A DNA stretch of 6,238 bases, from contig CAKSVM010000133.1 in assembly GCA_934503195.1 (NCBI GenBank), forward strand, positions 1 through 6,238, given 5' to 3'. Source of the DNA: an uncultured Eubacteriales bacterium (GTDB taxonomy: Bacteria > Bacillota > Clostridia > Oscillospirales > CAG-272). A program made the translations under genes and the position numbers. The notes under the pieces are model-generated. The model did not search any database, had not been told where the DNA came from, and worked only from the letters and a program-made list of their open reading frames with translations. Shown here one piece after another: positions 1 to 5,421 of the stretch; position 1 is the first letter of the stretch; every line of letters starts with the position of its first letter.

Positions 1-81
1 GCCTTCGGCCGCGCAAGCCCCCCGAACGCCCCCCGCAAGCGGGGGGCCGCGGCGCAGCCGCCTCATAGTACCCGCCTCGGT
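1..81. repeat. GC-rich inverted-repeat cluster downstream of spoVAE
   Basis: No coding potential is seen. A strong 8-bp hairpin, GCCCCCCG-CAAG-CGGGGGGC, lies at 28-47. A second copy of its left arm, GCCCCCCG, lies at 17-24 and could compete for the same right arm. Another small hairpin, GCGGC-GCA-GCCGC, lies at 49-61. None is followed by a T tract in either direction, so this is not a textbook intrinsic terminator. It sits just past the spoVAE stop codon and could still help end or stabilise that transcript. It may also be the edge of a larger repeat that continues beyond the left end of the window. Confidence 0.5.
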
Positions 82-450
82 TTACCCCTTCGGCTTCCCC
101 CTGAAGCAGACCGCCACAATCCACGCGAAGCAGATCGCCGCCGCGATCCCCGCCGACGTCGCCGTCAGACCTCCAGTCAGCGCCCCGATGAGCCCGCGCT
201 CGCTCACCGCTTTCTTCACCCCGCTTGCCAGCGAGTAACCGAACCCGGTCAGCGGAACCGTCGCGCCCGCGCCCGCGAAATCCACAAGCTTCCCGTAAAC
301 CCCGATCCCGGTCAGAATCACTCCGCTCACAACATATAAAACGAGAATCCGCGCCGGAGTCAGCTTCGTCTTGTCGATGAGAATCTGCGCGATCAGACAT
401 AACCCGCCGCCGATGACAAACGCCCAGATATAATCCATAATTCTGTCCAT
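82..450 (-). CDS. spoVAE: Stage V sporulation protein AE (SpoVAE, SpoVAEb type)
   Basis: This is a 122-residue integral membrane protein of the SpoVAC/SpoVAEb family. In spore formers it acts in the forespore (later spore inner) membrane, where SpoVA proteins carry calcium-dipicolinate in during sporulation and out at germination. Hydrophobic segments are visible at about residues 7-25, 33-52 and 87-116. Between them is the family motif GAGATVPLTGFG (60-71), which closely matches GAGTLVPITGFA in the SpoVAC of this operon. The length is typical. The start at 450 is chosen because GGAGGGG sits six bases upstream of the ATG; the later Met5 has no such site. The gene begins one base after the spoVAD stop, so translational coupling is likely. 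It is the last gene of the operon visible here, and no terminator with a T tract follows it. The family assignment is firm; its individual role within the SpoVA complex is known only by analogy. Confidence 0.93.
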   Translation of the reverse strand: MDRIMDYIWAFVIGGGLCLIAQILIDKTKLTPARILVLYVVSGVILTGIGVYGKLVDFAGAGATVPLTGFGYSLASGVKKAVSERGLIGALTGGLTATSAGIAAAICFAWIVAVCFRGKPKG

Positions 451-451
451 C

Positions 452-1456
452 TTACCCCTCCGCCGTGATTCTTAAAAGATGCGCGATTCCCGGTATCGTC
501 AATCCCTGCTGAACGCTCGCCGGACTCATTAAAGCCCCCGTCGCGATAAATAAAACGTCCCGTAACTCGCCTTCAAGTAACTTCCTTATTATATACGCCG
601 ATAAAACCGACGCCGAGCATCCGCAGCCCGACCCGCCCGCGTGAACATCCTGCCCCACACGATCGTACATCAGAAGCCCGCAGTCGCGGTGAACGCCCGA
701 AATGTCATACCCCTCCGCCGCCAGAAAATCCACCAGAATCCCGCTCCCCTCAAATCCGAGGTCGCCGGTGAAAATCGCCGAAAAATCGCCCGGCTTCTTC
801 CCTGACTCGTCAAAATACCGCTTCAGCGTGTCGGCCGCCGCCGGAGCCATCGCCGCGCCCATGTTGTTCGCGTCGGTGATCCCCTTGTCGGTCACGCGCC
901 CCGGCAGAACTTCCGTGATGAACGGCGGCTCCGAATGTTCGCCGACGATGAACGCCCCCGCGCCCGTCACCGTCCACTGCGCCGTCGGCGGCCGCTGTCC
1001 GCCGTATTCGAGCGGGAACCTGAACTGCCGCTCGGCCGAACAGTTGTGCGACGACGTCACCGCCGCCGCCTTCGAAAATTTCCCCGAATCGACCAGCATC
1101 GACGCCAGAATCAGCCCCTCCGCGATCGTCGAGCAGGCTCCGTAAAGCCCGAAGAACGGCGCGTCAAAGTTCGCCAGACCGTACCCGCTCGACGTGCACT
1201 GGTTTATCAGATCCCCCGCGAAAATCGCGTCGATCTCGTGAATTCCGAGTCCCCCCGCGTCGAGCGCGGCGCAGAGCGCGAGCCGCTGAGTCTCGCTCTC
1301 CGACTGCTCCCACGTCTTCATGCCGAACTCGTCGGTCTCGTCAAATTTCTCAAAATACCGCCCGAGCGGCCCCTCATGCTCCTTTTTGCCGACAATGTGC
1401 CCGGTCGAAATTATCGACGGCCGGCTTTCAAGCCGGATTATCCCCTTCTGCGCCAT
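452..1456 (-). CDS. spoVAD: Stage V sporulation protein AD (SpoVAD), dipicolinate-binding
   Basis: This 334-residue soluble protein has a thiolase / ketoacyl-synthase-like fold and is full length for the family. In Bacillus, SpoVAD binds dipicolinic acid at the spore inner membrane and works with the SpoVAC and SpoVAE membrane proteins in its uptake. Visible family signatures are GLYGACSTIAEG around Cys108 (the position of the thiolase nucleophile), the stretch SSHNCSAERQFRFPLEYGG (135-153), GDLGFEGSG (231-239) and HAGGSGCGCSA (272-282). There is no signal peptide or membrane segment, as expected for a peripheral protein. The ATG overlaps the spoVAC stop by one base (TGATG), and an AAGG-containing ribosome site lies inside the spoVAC end. 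This arrangement implies coupled translation of the operon. No truncation or missing block was noticed. Confidence 0.97.
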   Translation of the reverse strand: MAQKGIIRLESRPSIISTGHIVGKKEHEGPLGRYFEKFDETDEFGMKTWEQSESETQRLALCAALDAGGLGIHEIDAIFAGDLINQCTSSGYGLANFDAPFFGLYGACSTIAEGLILASMLVDSGKFSKAAAVTSSHNCSAERQFRFPLEYGGQRPPTAQWTVTGAGAFIVGEHSEPPFITEVLPGRVTDKGITDANNMGAAMAPAAADTLKRYFDESGKKPGDFSAIFTGDLGFEGSGILVDFLAAEGYDISGVHRDCGLLMYDRVGQDVHAGGSGCGCSASVLSAYIIRKLLEGELRDVLFIATGALMSPASVQQGLTIPGIAHLLRITAEG

Positions 1457-1902
1457 CAGAACACCTTCTCACAAATATAGAATATCACGCCGTAGATCAC
1501 TGACGCCAGCGTTCCGTAGAGGATCACCGGACCCGCGATCGTGAAAATCTTCGCGCCGACGCCGAGAATGAACCCCTCGGCCTTCGTGTCAAGCGCGGGC
1601 GAGACCACCGCGTTCGCGAATCCCGTGATCGGAACAAGCGTTCCCGCCCCCGCGAACCGCGCGATGTTGTCGAAAACGTTCAGCCCGGTCAGAAGCGCGG
1701 CGAGGAAAATCAGCGTCACCGGAACAAGTGCCTTCACGTTTTCCTCGCTCACGCCGAGCGATTTGTAAAGATCGCCCGCCGCCTGCCCGATCACGCAGAT
1801 CAGCCCGCCGACGAAAAACGCCTTCGCGCAGTCCGCGCCGAGATTCGACTTCGCCGCGCGCTTTTCGGCGTATTTTTTATATGTTTTGTCGTCCATGTTC
1901 AT
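1456..1902 (-). CDS. spoVAC: Stage V sporulation protein AC (SpoVAC), membrane channel protein
   Basis: This is a 148-residue membrane protein of the SpoVAC/SpoVAEb family and the first gene of the spoVACDE operon. In Bacillus subtilis SpoVAC is reported to behave as a mechanosensitive channel for dipicolinate release during germination. A charged N-terminus (1-22) is followed by hydrophobic segments at about 25-45, 58-76 and 108-145. The conserved GAGTLVPITGFANAV loop (85-99) precedes the last segments. The ATG at 1902 has TGGAGGAG about ten bases upstream; a second ATG two codons later (MNMDDK) would change little. The gene ends inside the spoVAD start codon. The spacer to the upstream phosphatase gene holds a terminator and a sigma-G-like promoter, so expression is probably forespore-specific and separate from that gene. 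Confidence 0.95.
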   Translation of the reverse strand: MNMDDKTYKKYAEKRAAKSNLGADCAKAFFVGGLICVIGQAAGDLYKSLGVSEENVKALVPVTLIFLAALLTGLNVFDNIARFAGAGTLVPITGFANAVVSPALDTKAEGFILGVGAKIFTIAGPVILYGTLASVIYGVIFYICEKVF

Positions 1903-1911
1903 CTTGAAATT

Positions 1912-1920
1912 TCTCCTCCA
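1912..1920 (-). promoter_or_regulatory. Ribosome binding site of spoVAC
   Basis: The minus strand reads TGGAGGAGA, a near-perfect match to the 16S rRNA tail, about ten bases before the ATG at 1902. It lies just after the T tract of the upstream terminator, so a transcript starting within the hairpin would still carry a full ribosome site. Confidence 0.75.
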
Positions 1921-1922
1921 TC

Positions 1923-1958
1923 AAAAAAAATCCCCGCGGATATTTTAGCCCGCGGGGA
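1923..1958 (-). terminator. Intrinsic terminator after the HAD phosphatase gene
   Basis: Read on the minus strand, a perfect 9-bp stem (TCCCCGCGG / CCGCGGGGA, 1958-1950 paired with 1939-1931) encloses a 10-base AT-rich loop. It is followed directly by eight T residues (1930-1923). It begins about ten bases after the phosphatase stop codon. This is a textbook rho-independent terminator and should separate vegetative phosphatase transcription from the spoVA operon just downstream. Confidence 0.92.
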
Positions 1959-1970
1959 AAATTCTATTCA
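1941..1970 (-). promoter_or_regulatory. Candidate sigma-G-like promoter for the spoVA operon
   Basis: On the minus strand TGAATA (1970-1965), which matches the sigma-G -35 element, is followed after 17 bases by TAAAATA (1947-1941). That second element fits the sigma-G -10 consensus CATnnTA at most positions but lacks the leading C. The predicted start near 1934 leaves a leader of about 30 bases that contains the GGAGG site. spoVA operons are sigma-G dependent in Bacillus, so the location fits. The -35 includes the phosphatase stop codon TGA, and the -10 lies in the loop of the terminator hairpin. The assignment is inferred from motif and context only. Confidence 0.5.
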
Positions 1971-2618
1971 GGAAAACAGAAGTTTTTCAAGCTCGTTCAC
2001 GTCGCGAACGATGAAATCGGCATGATGCTCATTGAATTCCTCAACGCTCCCGTAGCCCCAGAGAACGCCGACCGCCGGAAGCCGGTTCAGATGCGCGCCG
2101 TCAATGTCGTGAAGCCGGTCTCCGACCATAATCGACTTTTCAAGGTCGATCGGATGATTTTCGAGCGCGTATTCGATCACTTCCTCCTTTTTCGTCCGCC
2201 GTCCGTCGAGTTCACAGCCGAAAACGTGATCAAAATATTGCGAAAGTTCAAATTTTTCGAGAATTTTCTCAGCCATCACAAACGGCTTCGAGGTCGCGAC
2301 GATCAGATCGCGTCCCGAGTCGCGTAATTTCGAGAGAAGCTCCGGAATTCCGTCGAAGACCTTGCAGTCATACATCGCCCCGCCGCCCGAGTAAAGCTCG
2401 CGGTAATACTTCACCGCCTCAACCGACTGCTCTCTTGAAAATCCATAATATTCCATAAAAGAGTCATAAAGCGGCGGCCCGATGAACTTCCGAAGCTCGG
2501 AAAGCTCGGCGTGGATTCCGAATTTTTCCAGCGCGTACTGAACCGATCTCGTGATTCCGCGCTCCGGATCGGTCAGCGTACCGTCGAGATCAAATAAAAT
2601 ATGTTCGTATTTCTTCAT
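1968..2618 (-). CDS. HAD-superfamily hydrolase, phosphoglycolate phosphatase-like
   Basis: This 216-residue cytoplasmic phosphatase belongs to HAD subfamily IA with a helical cap. Motif I is FDLDGT with nucleophile Asp10 and acid/base Asp12. Motif II is VATSKP with Thr109/Ser110. Lys143 or Lys144 in RTKKEEV is motif III. Motif IV is VGDRLHDIDGA with Asp167 and Asp171. All catalytic residues are therefore present. The cap region includes FIGPPLYDSF, typical of Gph- and PnuN-like enzymes acting on small phosphate esters such as phosphoglycolate or 5'-nucleotides; the exact substrate cannot be read from sequence. The ATG at 2618 is preferred over an in-frame TTG five codons upstream, because AAAGGAG lies at the right distance before the ATG and inside the longer reading. 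It has its own sigma-A promoter and a strong terminator, so it is a single-gene unit. Confidence 0.9.
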   Translation of the reverse strand: MKKYEHILFDLDGTLTDPERGITRSVQYALEKFGIHAELSELRKFIGPPLYDSFMEYYGFSREQSVEAVKYYRELYSGGGAMYDCKVFDGIPELLSKLRDSGRDLIVATSKPFVMAEKILEKFELSQYFDHVFGCELDGRRTKKEEVIEYALENHPIDLEKSIMVGDRLHDIDGAHLNRLPAVGVLWGYGSVEEFNEHHADFIVRDVNELEKLLFS

Positions 2619-2655
2619 CTTTTCTCCTTTCAAAGCCTCTGTAATCGTCAGAATT

Positions 2656-2684
2656 ATTATACCACAGATTCCGATTTTTGTCCA
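2656..2684 (-). promoter_or_regulatory. Sigma-A promoter of the HAD phosphatase gene
   Basis: On the minus strand TGGACA (2684-2679) and TATAAT (2661-2656) are separated by exactly 17 bases. A TGG just before the -10 gives an extended -10 (TGnTATAAT). Transcription should begin near 2649, leaving a leader of about 30 bases before the ATG at 2618. One copy of an 11-bp direct repeat falls inside the spacer. Confidence 0.88.
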
Positions 2685-2700
2685 GTGGTTTCCGATTTTT
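2669..2700. repeat. Direct repeat TTCCGATTTTT x2, operator-like
   Basis: The 11-bp sequence TTCCGATTTTT occurs at 2669-2679 and 2690-2700, a 21-bp period that puts both copies on the same face of the helix. The first copy lies within the spacer of the minus-strand promoter. The second lies between the -35 elements of the two divergent promoters. It may be a binding site for a regulator of one or both genes. It is also T-rich, so chance is possible. Confidence 0.35.
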
Positions 2701-2712
2701 TTACAATTTCCC

Positions 2713-2741
2713 TTGACATAACCGCCGGGATGTGGTAAAAT
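2713..2741 (+). promoter_or_regulatory. Sigma-A promoter of the FAD oxidoreductase / beta-helix unit
   Basis: TTGACA (2713-2718), a perfect -35, and TAAAAT (2736-2741) are separated by 17 bases. A TGG immediately before the -10 gives an extended -10. Transcription should start near 2748, about 25 bases before the ATG at 2773. It is divergent to the phosphatase promoter; the two -35 elements are only 28 bases apart. Confidence 0.88.
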
Positions 2742-2772
2742 AAATCAGATAAAATTGATTGGAGATCTACAT

Positions 2773-3990
2773 ATGTCTGATTATATAACCGAACCTCAGC
2801 GCGAAATTCCGGTCTCGGACAAGTGCGACGTCCTCGTCTGCGGCGGCGGAATCGCCGGAATCTCGGCCGCACTCGCGGCTTCCAGAGCCGGCGCGAAGGT
2901 CATCCTCCTCGAACGCCAGTTCATGCTCGGCGGCCTCGCTACGCTCGGACTCGTCACGATTTACCTCCCGCTCTGCGACGGCGCGGGAACGCAGGTCAGC
3001 TTCGGAATCGCCGACGAACTCCTCCGCCTCTCGGTCTCGCGCGGCGTGATCGAGGACAAAAATCCGCGTCCGTGGCTCGAAAACGGCACAAAAGAGGAAA
3101 AAACGAAAACCCGCTTCGAGGTTCAGTACAACCCGAATCTCTTCGCGTGCGACGCCGAAAAGCTCCTCGTGAAATCGGGCGTCGGAATCCTCTACGGCAC
3201 ACTCGCCGTCGGGACAATTGTCGAAGATAAGAAGATCAAATCGGTCATCATCGAAAACAAATCCGGCCGCTCGGCGATAATCGCGAAGTCGGTCGTCGAC
3301 TGCACGGGCGACGCCGACATTTGTCAGATGTCCGGCGCGAAAACCGCACTCCACAGCAAGGGCAACGTCCTCGCGGCGTGGTACTACCGCCACACGGCCG
3401 GCGAGGTGAAGCTGAAGATGCTCGGATTCGCAGACGTCGTCGGAAACGATAGTCAGTCGGCCGCGCAGCAGCTGATCCCGACCCGATTCACCGGAATCGA
3501 CGCCAAGGAAATCAGCGAAATGACGATACTCGCGCACCAGAAGGCGGTCGAGGACGCGATGAAACTCCGCGAAGCCGACGGCACGACCGTCCCGACGATC
3601 TTCCCGACAATCCCGCAGCTCCGCATGACCCGCCGCATAGTCGGCGTGGCGACGCCCGACGACACCCCGACGCATAAGTTCGAGCCGACAAGTGTCGGAC
3701 TTTATTCCGACTGGCGCAAGCGCGGCCCGGTCTACGAACTGCCGTTCGGCGCGCTCTACGGCGATGACGTGAAGAATCTGATCACGGCCGGACGCAACAT
3801 TTCGGTCACCGACGCGCTCTGGGACATCACGCGCGTGATTCCGGTCTGCGCGGTTTCGGGCGAGGCGGCGGGAACCGCGGCGGCAATGAGCGACGATTTC
3901 GCGACGCTCGACGTCAAAGAGCTTCAGAATAAGCTCTCGGCCGCCGGAGTGAAGCTTCACTGCCCCGAGGTCGGACTCGAAAATAAGTAA
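2773..3990 (+). CDS. FAD-dependent oxidoreductase (FAD_oxidored / xanthan lyase-like family)
   Basis: This is a 405-residue flavoprotein. An N-terminal Rossmann dinucleotide fold is visible as VLVCGGGIAGISAALAASRAG (20-40) with the GxGxxG glycines, and Glu47 in ILLER is placed to bind the FAD ribose. VVDCTGDAD (175-182) is the second FAD contact typical of the family. The C-terminal block NLITAGRNIS (335-344), through the VSGEAAGTAA stretch (361-370), closes the FAD site. This architecture matches the FAD_oxidored group, whose members are often annotated as xanthan lyase-like but are mostly uncharacterised. There is no signal peptide, so it is probably cytoplasmic. The ATG at 2773 is chosen over an upstream in-frame TTG at 2755 because GGAG lies eight bases before it. 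The beta-helix gene follows after 87 bases with no terminator between, suggesting cotranscription. Substrate and electron acceptor are unknown. Confidence 0.85.
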   Translation: MSDYITEPQREIPVSDKCDVLVCGGGIAGISAALAASRAGAKVILLERQFMLGGLATLGLVTIYLPLCDGAGTQVSFGIADELLRLSVSRGVIEDKNPRPWLENGTKEEKTKTRFEVQYNPNLFACDAEKLLVKSGVGILYGTLAVGTIVEDKKIKSVIIENKSGRSAIIAKSVVDCTGDADICQMSGAKTALHSKGNVLAAWYYRHTAGEVKLKMLGFADVVGNDSQSAAQQLIPTRFTGIDAKEISEMTILAHQKAVEDAMKLREADGTTVPTIFPTIPQLRMTRRIVGVATPDDTPTHKFEPTSVGLYSDWRKRGPVYELPFGALYGDDVKNLITAGRNISVTDALWDITRVIPVCAVSGEAAGTAAAMSDDFATLDVKELQNKLSAAGVKLHCPEVGLENK

Positions 3991-4077
3991 TTTTCGGCGT
4001 TTCGACGACATTTTTCCGCCTTCTTTGCGAAAAATTCTCTGTTTTGACAAATTTCAGACCACGAAAAGGAACAAAAA

Positions 4078-5352
4078 ATGCCATACACCGACGCAAATCT
4101 CCTCGGCCTTTCGCCTGAAAACAGCCCGGCCGAAAACGTGAAAATTCTCCAGTCCGCGCTCGACAAAGGCGGAACCGTGATTATCTCACAGCCCGGAATC
4201 TACGACATTGATAAAACGCTGCTGATCGGCCCGGACACGACGTTTGAGTTTTCGAACGGCGCGGCTCTGCGGAAAACCGGCAGCTTCACCTACGCTCTTC
4301 TCAACAAGGGCGCGCTGACAAAAACCTTCGACAGCCACATAATCGTCCGCGGCGCGAAAATCCTCGTGAATAACGTCACCGGAGAGACCGAAATCCCGGG
4401 ACTCCGCGGCCAACTCGCCTTCTTCTACGTCCGCGACCTGCTGCTCGACGACATCCGGATCCCCGACCTCGAGCCCGCGAACTTCGGCATCCACGTCTGT
4501 ACGTTCGAGGACATAACTATCACAAACTGCTATATCGAGGGCAAAAAGGACGGAATTCATCTGGGGCGCGGAAAGCGATTTTTAATCAGCAACTGCAAAT
4601 TCCGCACATTCGACGACGCGATCGCGCTCAACGGCCACGATTACGATTCGAGCAATCCGCAGCTCGGCTTTATCGAGGACGGCGTGATCGAAAAATGCTA
4701 TGACCTGAACGCCGAGAACACGACCGGATTCTTCTGCCGCATCCTCGCGGGCGCGTGGATCGACTGGTTCGAGGGCATGGAAGTTCAGAAATCCGACACG
4801 GTCGTGTCAGACGGAAAGCTCTACAGAGTCTTCGCGGACGCCGACGGCGCGACCTACATTTCAAAGACCCGCCCGACGCATTCCGAGGGACACAAGATCA
4901 TCGACGGCATCGACTGGTGCGTGGTTCAGGACGACTCGACATACGACGCCGGGGTCCGAAACGTCACTTTCCGCGACATCTTCCTATACAAGCCGCGCAC
5001 AGCCTTCTCGGTGCATTTCGACCACGACAAATGGTCGCGCTCGTTCTATCCCGGCGCGAAAAATCCGCTTCAGGAGCAGATTTCCTTCGAAAACGTCAGG
5101 GTTCTGCACGACGGCGGAAACGCGTTCCTCAGCGTCGTCACCCCGATCGACTCGATGACGATGATGAACTGCTCGCTCCGAAACAGCCCGATCTGCTTCA
5201 ACAATCCCGCAAAGCTCGAAGGCATCGGAACGACGAAGCTTTCGGTCATAAACTGCTCGTCAACCGTCGGCGACGTCAGAAATCTCGTCCGCAACAATGT
5301 CCCCGGCAAGCGCGTCGAGATCAGGGAAGACGGAAAACTCACGATAATCTGA
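4078..5352 (+). CDS. Right-handed parallel beta-helix protein, GH28 / pectate-lyase-like
   Basis: This is a 424-residue protein with the short repeating strands of a right-handed beta-helix: successive ITITNCYIEG, FLISNCKF, VIEKCYDL, VTFRDIFL, ISFENVRVL and MTMMNCSL turns. The N-terminal part (18-50) resembles the capping segment of pectate-lyase superfamily enzymes, with residues required for helix entry such as GGTVIISQPGIY. KKDGIHL (156-162) and FDDAIALNG (178-186) line up with the NTD and DD catalytic motifs of GH28 polygalacturonases, but the later HG and RIK signatures are not evident. Activity is therefore uncertain: it could be a glycosidase, lyase, epimerase or binding protein. An insert at about 233-286 resembles phage tail-spike modules. 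No signal peptide is present, unlike most secreted pectinases. AAAAGGA precedes the ATG by seven bases. It probably shares the promoter at 2713 with the oxidoreductase gene. Confidence 0.78.
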   Translation: MPYTDANLLGLSPENSPAENVKILQSALDKGGTVIISQPGIYDIDKTLLIGPDTTFEFSNGAALRKTGSFTYALLNKGALTKTFDSHIIVRGAKILVNNVTGETEIPGLRGQLAFFYVRDLLLDDIRIPDLEPANFGIHVCTFEDITITNCYIEGKKDGIHLGRGKRFLISNCKFRTFDDAIALNGHDYDSSNPQLGFIEDGVIEKCYDLNAENTTGFFCRILAGAWIDWFEGMEVQKSDTVVSDGKLYRVFADADGATYISKTRPTHSEGHKIIDGIDWCVVQDDSTYDAGVRNVTFRDIFLYKPRTAFSVHFDHDKWSRSFYPGAKNPLQEQISFENVRVLHDGGNAFLSVVTPIDSMTMMNCSLRNSPICFNNPAKLEGIGTTKLSVINCSSTVGDVRNLVRNNVPGKRVEIREDGKLTII

Positions 5353-5388
5353 CCCTTCCGCGTTCACTTAAATTTTACAGACATATAG

Positions 5389-5420
5389 AAAACCGCCCAT
5401 CTCACGATGAGCGTTTTTTC
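5389..5420. terminator. Terminator between convergent genes, probably bidirectional
   Basis: CGCCCATC (5394-5401) and GATGAGCG (5406-5413) form an 8-bp stem around loop TCAC, followed by six T residues on the plus strand (5414-5419). The plus-strand RNA has one C-A mismatch. On the minus strand the same position is a U-G wobble, giving an unbroken stem followed by a short T run (from the A residues at 5389-5392). It sits between the stop codons of the beta-helix gene (5352) and the topoisomerase gene (5422), so it can serve both. Confidence 0.75.
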
Positions 5421-5421
5421 T

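Noticed and set aside
935..1480. A 181-codon plus-strand open frame over spoVAD
   Set aside because: It is arginine-rich low-complexity sequence opposite a well-conserved SpoVAD frame, with no homology or ribosome site, so it is a shadow of the GC-rich codon usage.
2619..2633. In-frame TTG start extending the HAD phosphatase by five codons
   Set aside because: The extension encodes the ribosome binding site AAAGGAG of the downstream ATG, and the family usually begins just before the DLDGT motif.
3978..3996. Hairpin CGAAAAT-AAGTA-ATTTTCG spanning the FAD oxidoreductase stop codon
   Set aside because: The stem is AT-rich and weak, and no T tract follows, so it is unlikely to terminate transcription between the two plus-strand genes.
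2767..4050. A 427-codon open frame antisense to the FAD oxidoreductase gene
   Set aside because: It is rich in Arg, Glu and Asp with no recognisable domain, and mirrors the codon bias of the real gene. The plus-strand frame has clear FAD-binding motifs, a promoter and a ribosome site.
4044..4072. TTGACA upstream of the beta-helix gene as a separate promoter
   Set aside because: The -35-like hexamer at 4044-4049 has no acceptable -10 at 16-18 bases; that position falls on the ribosome binding site.
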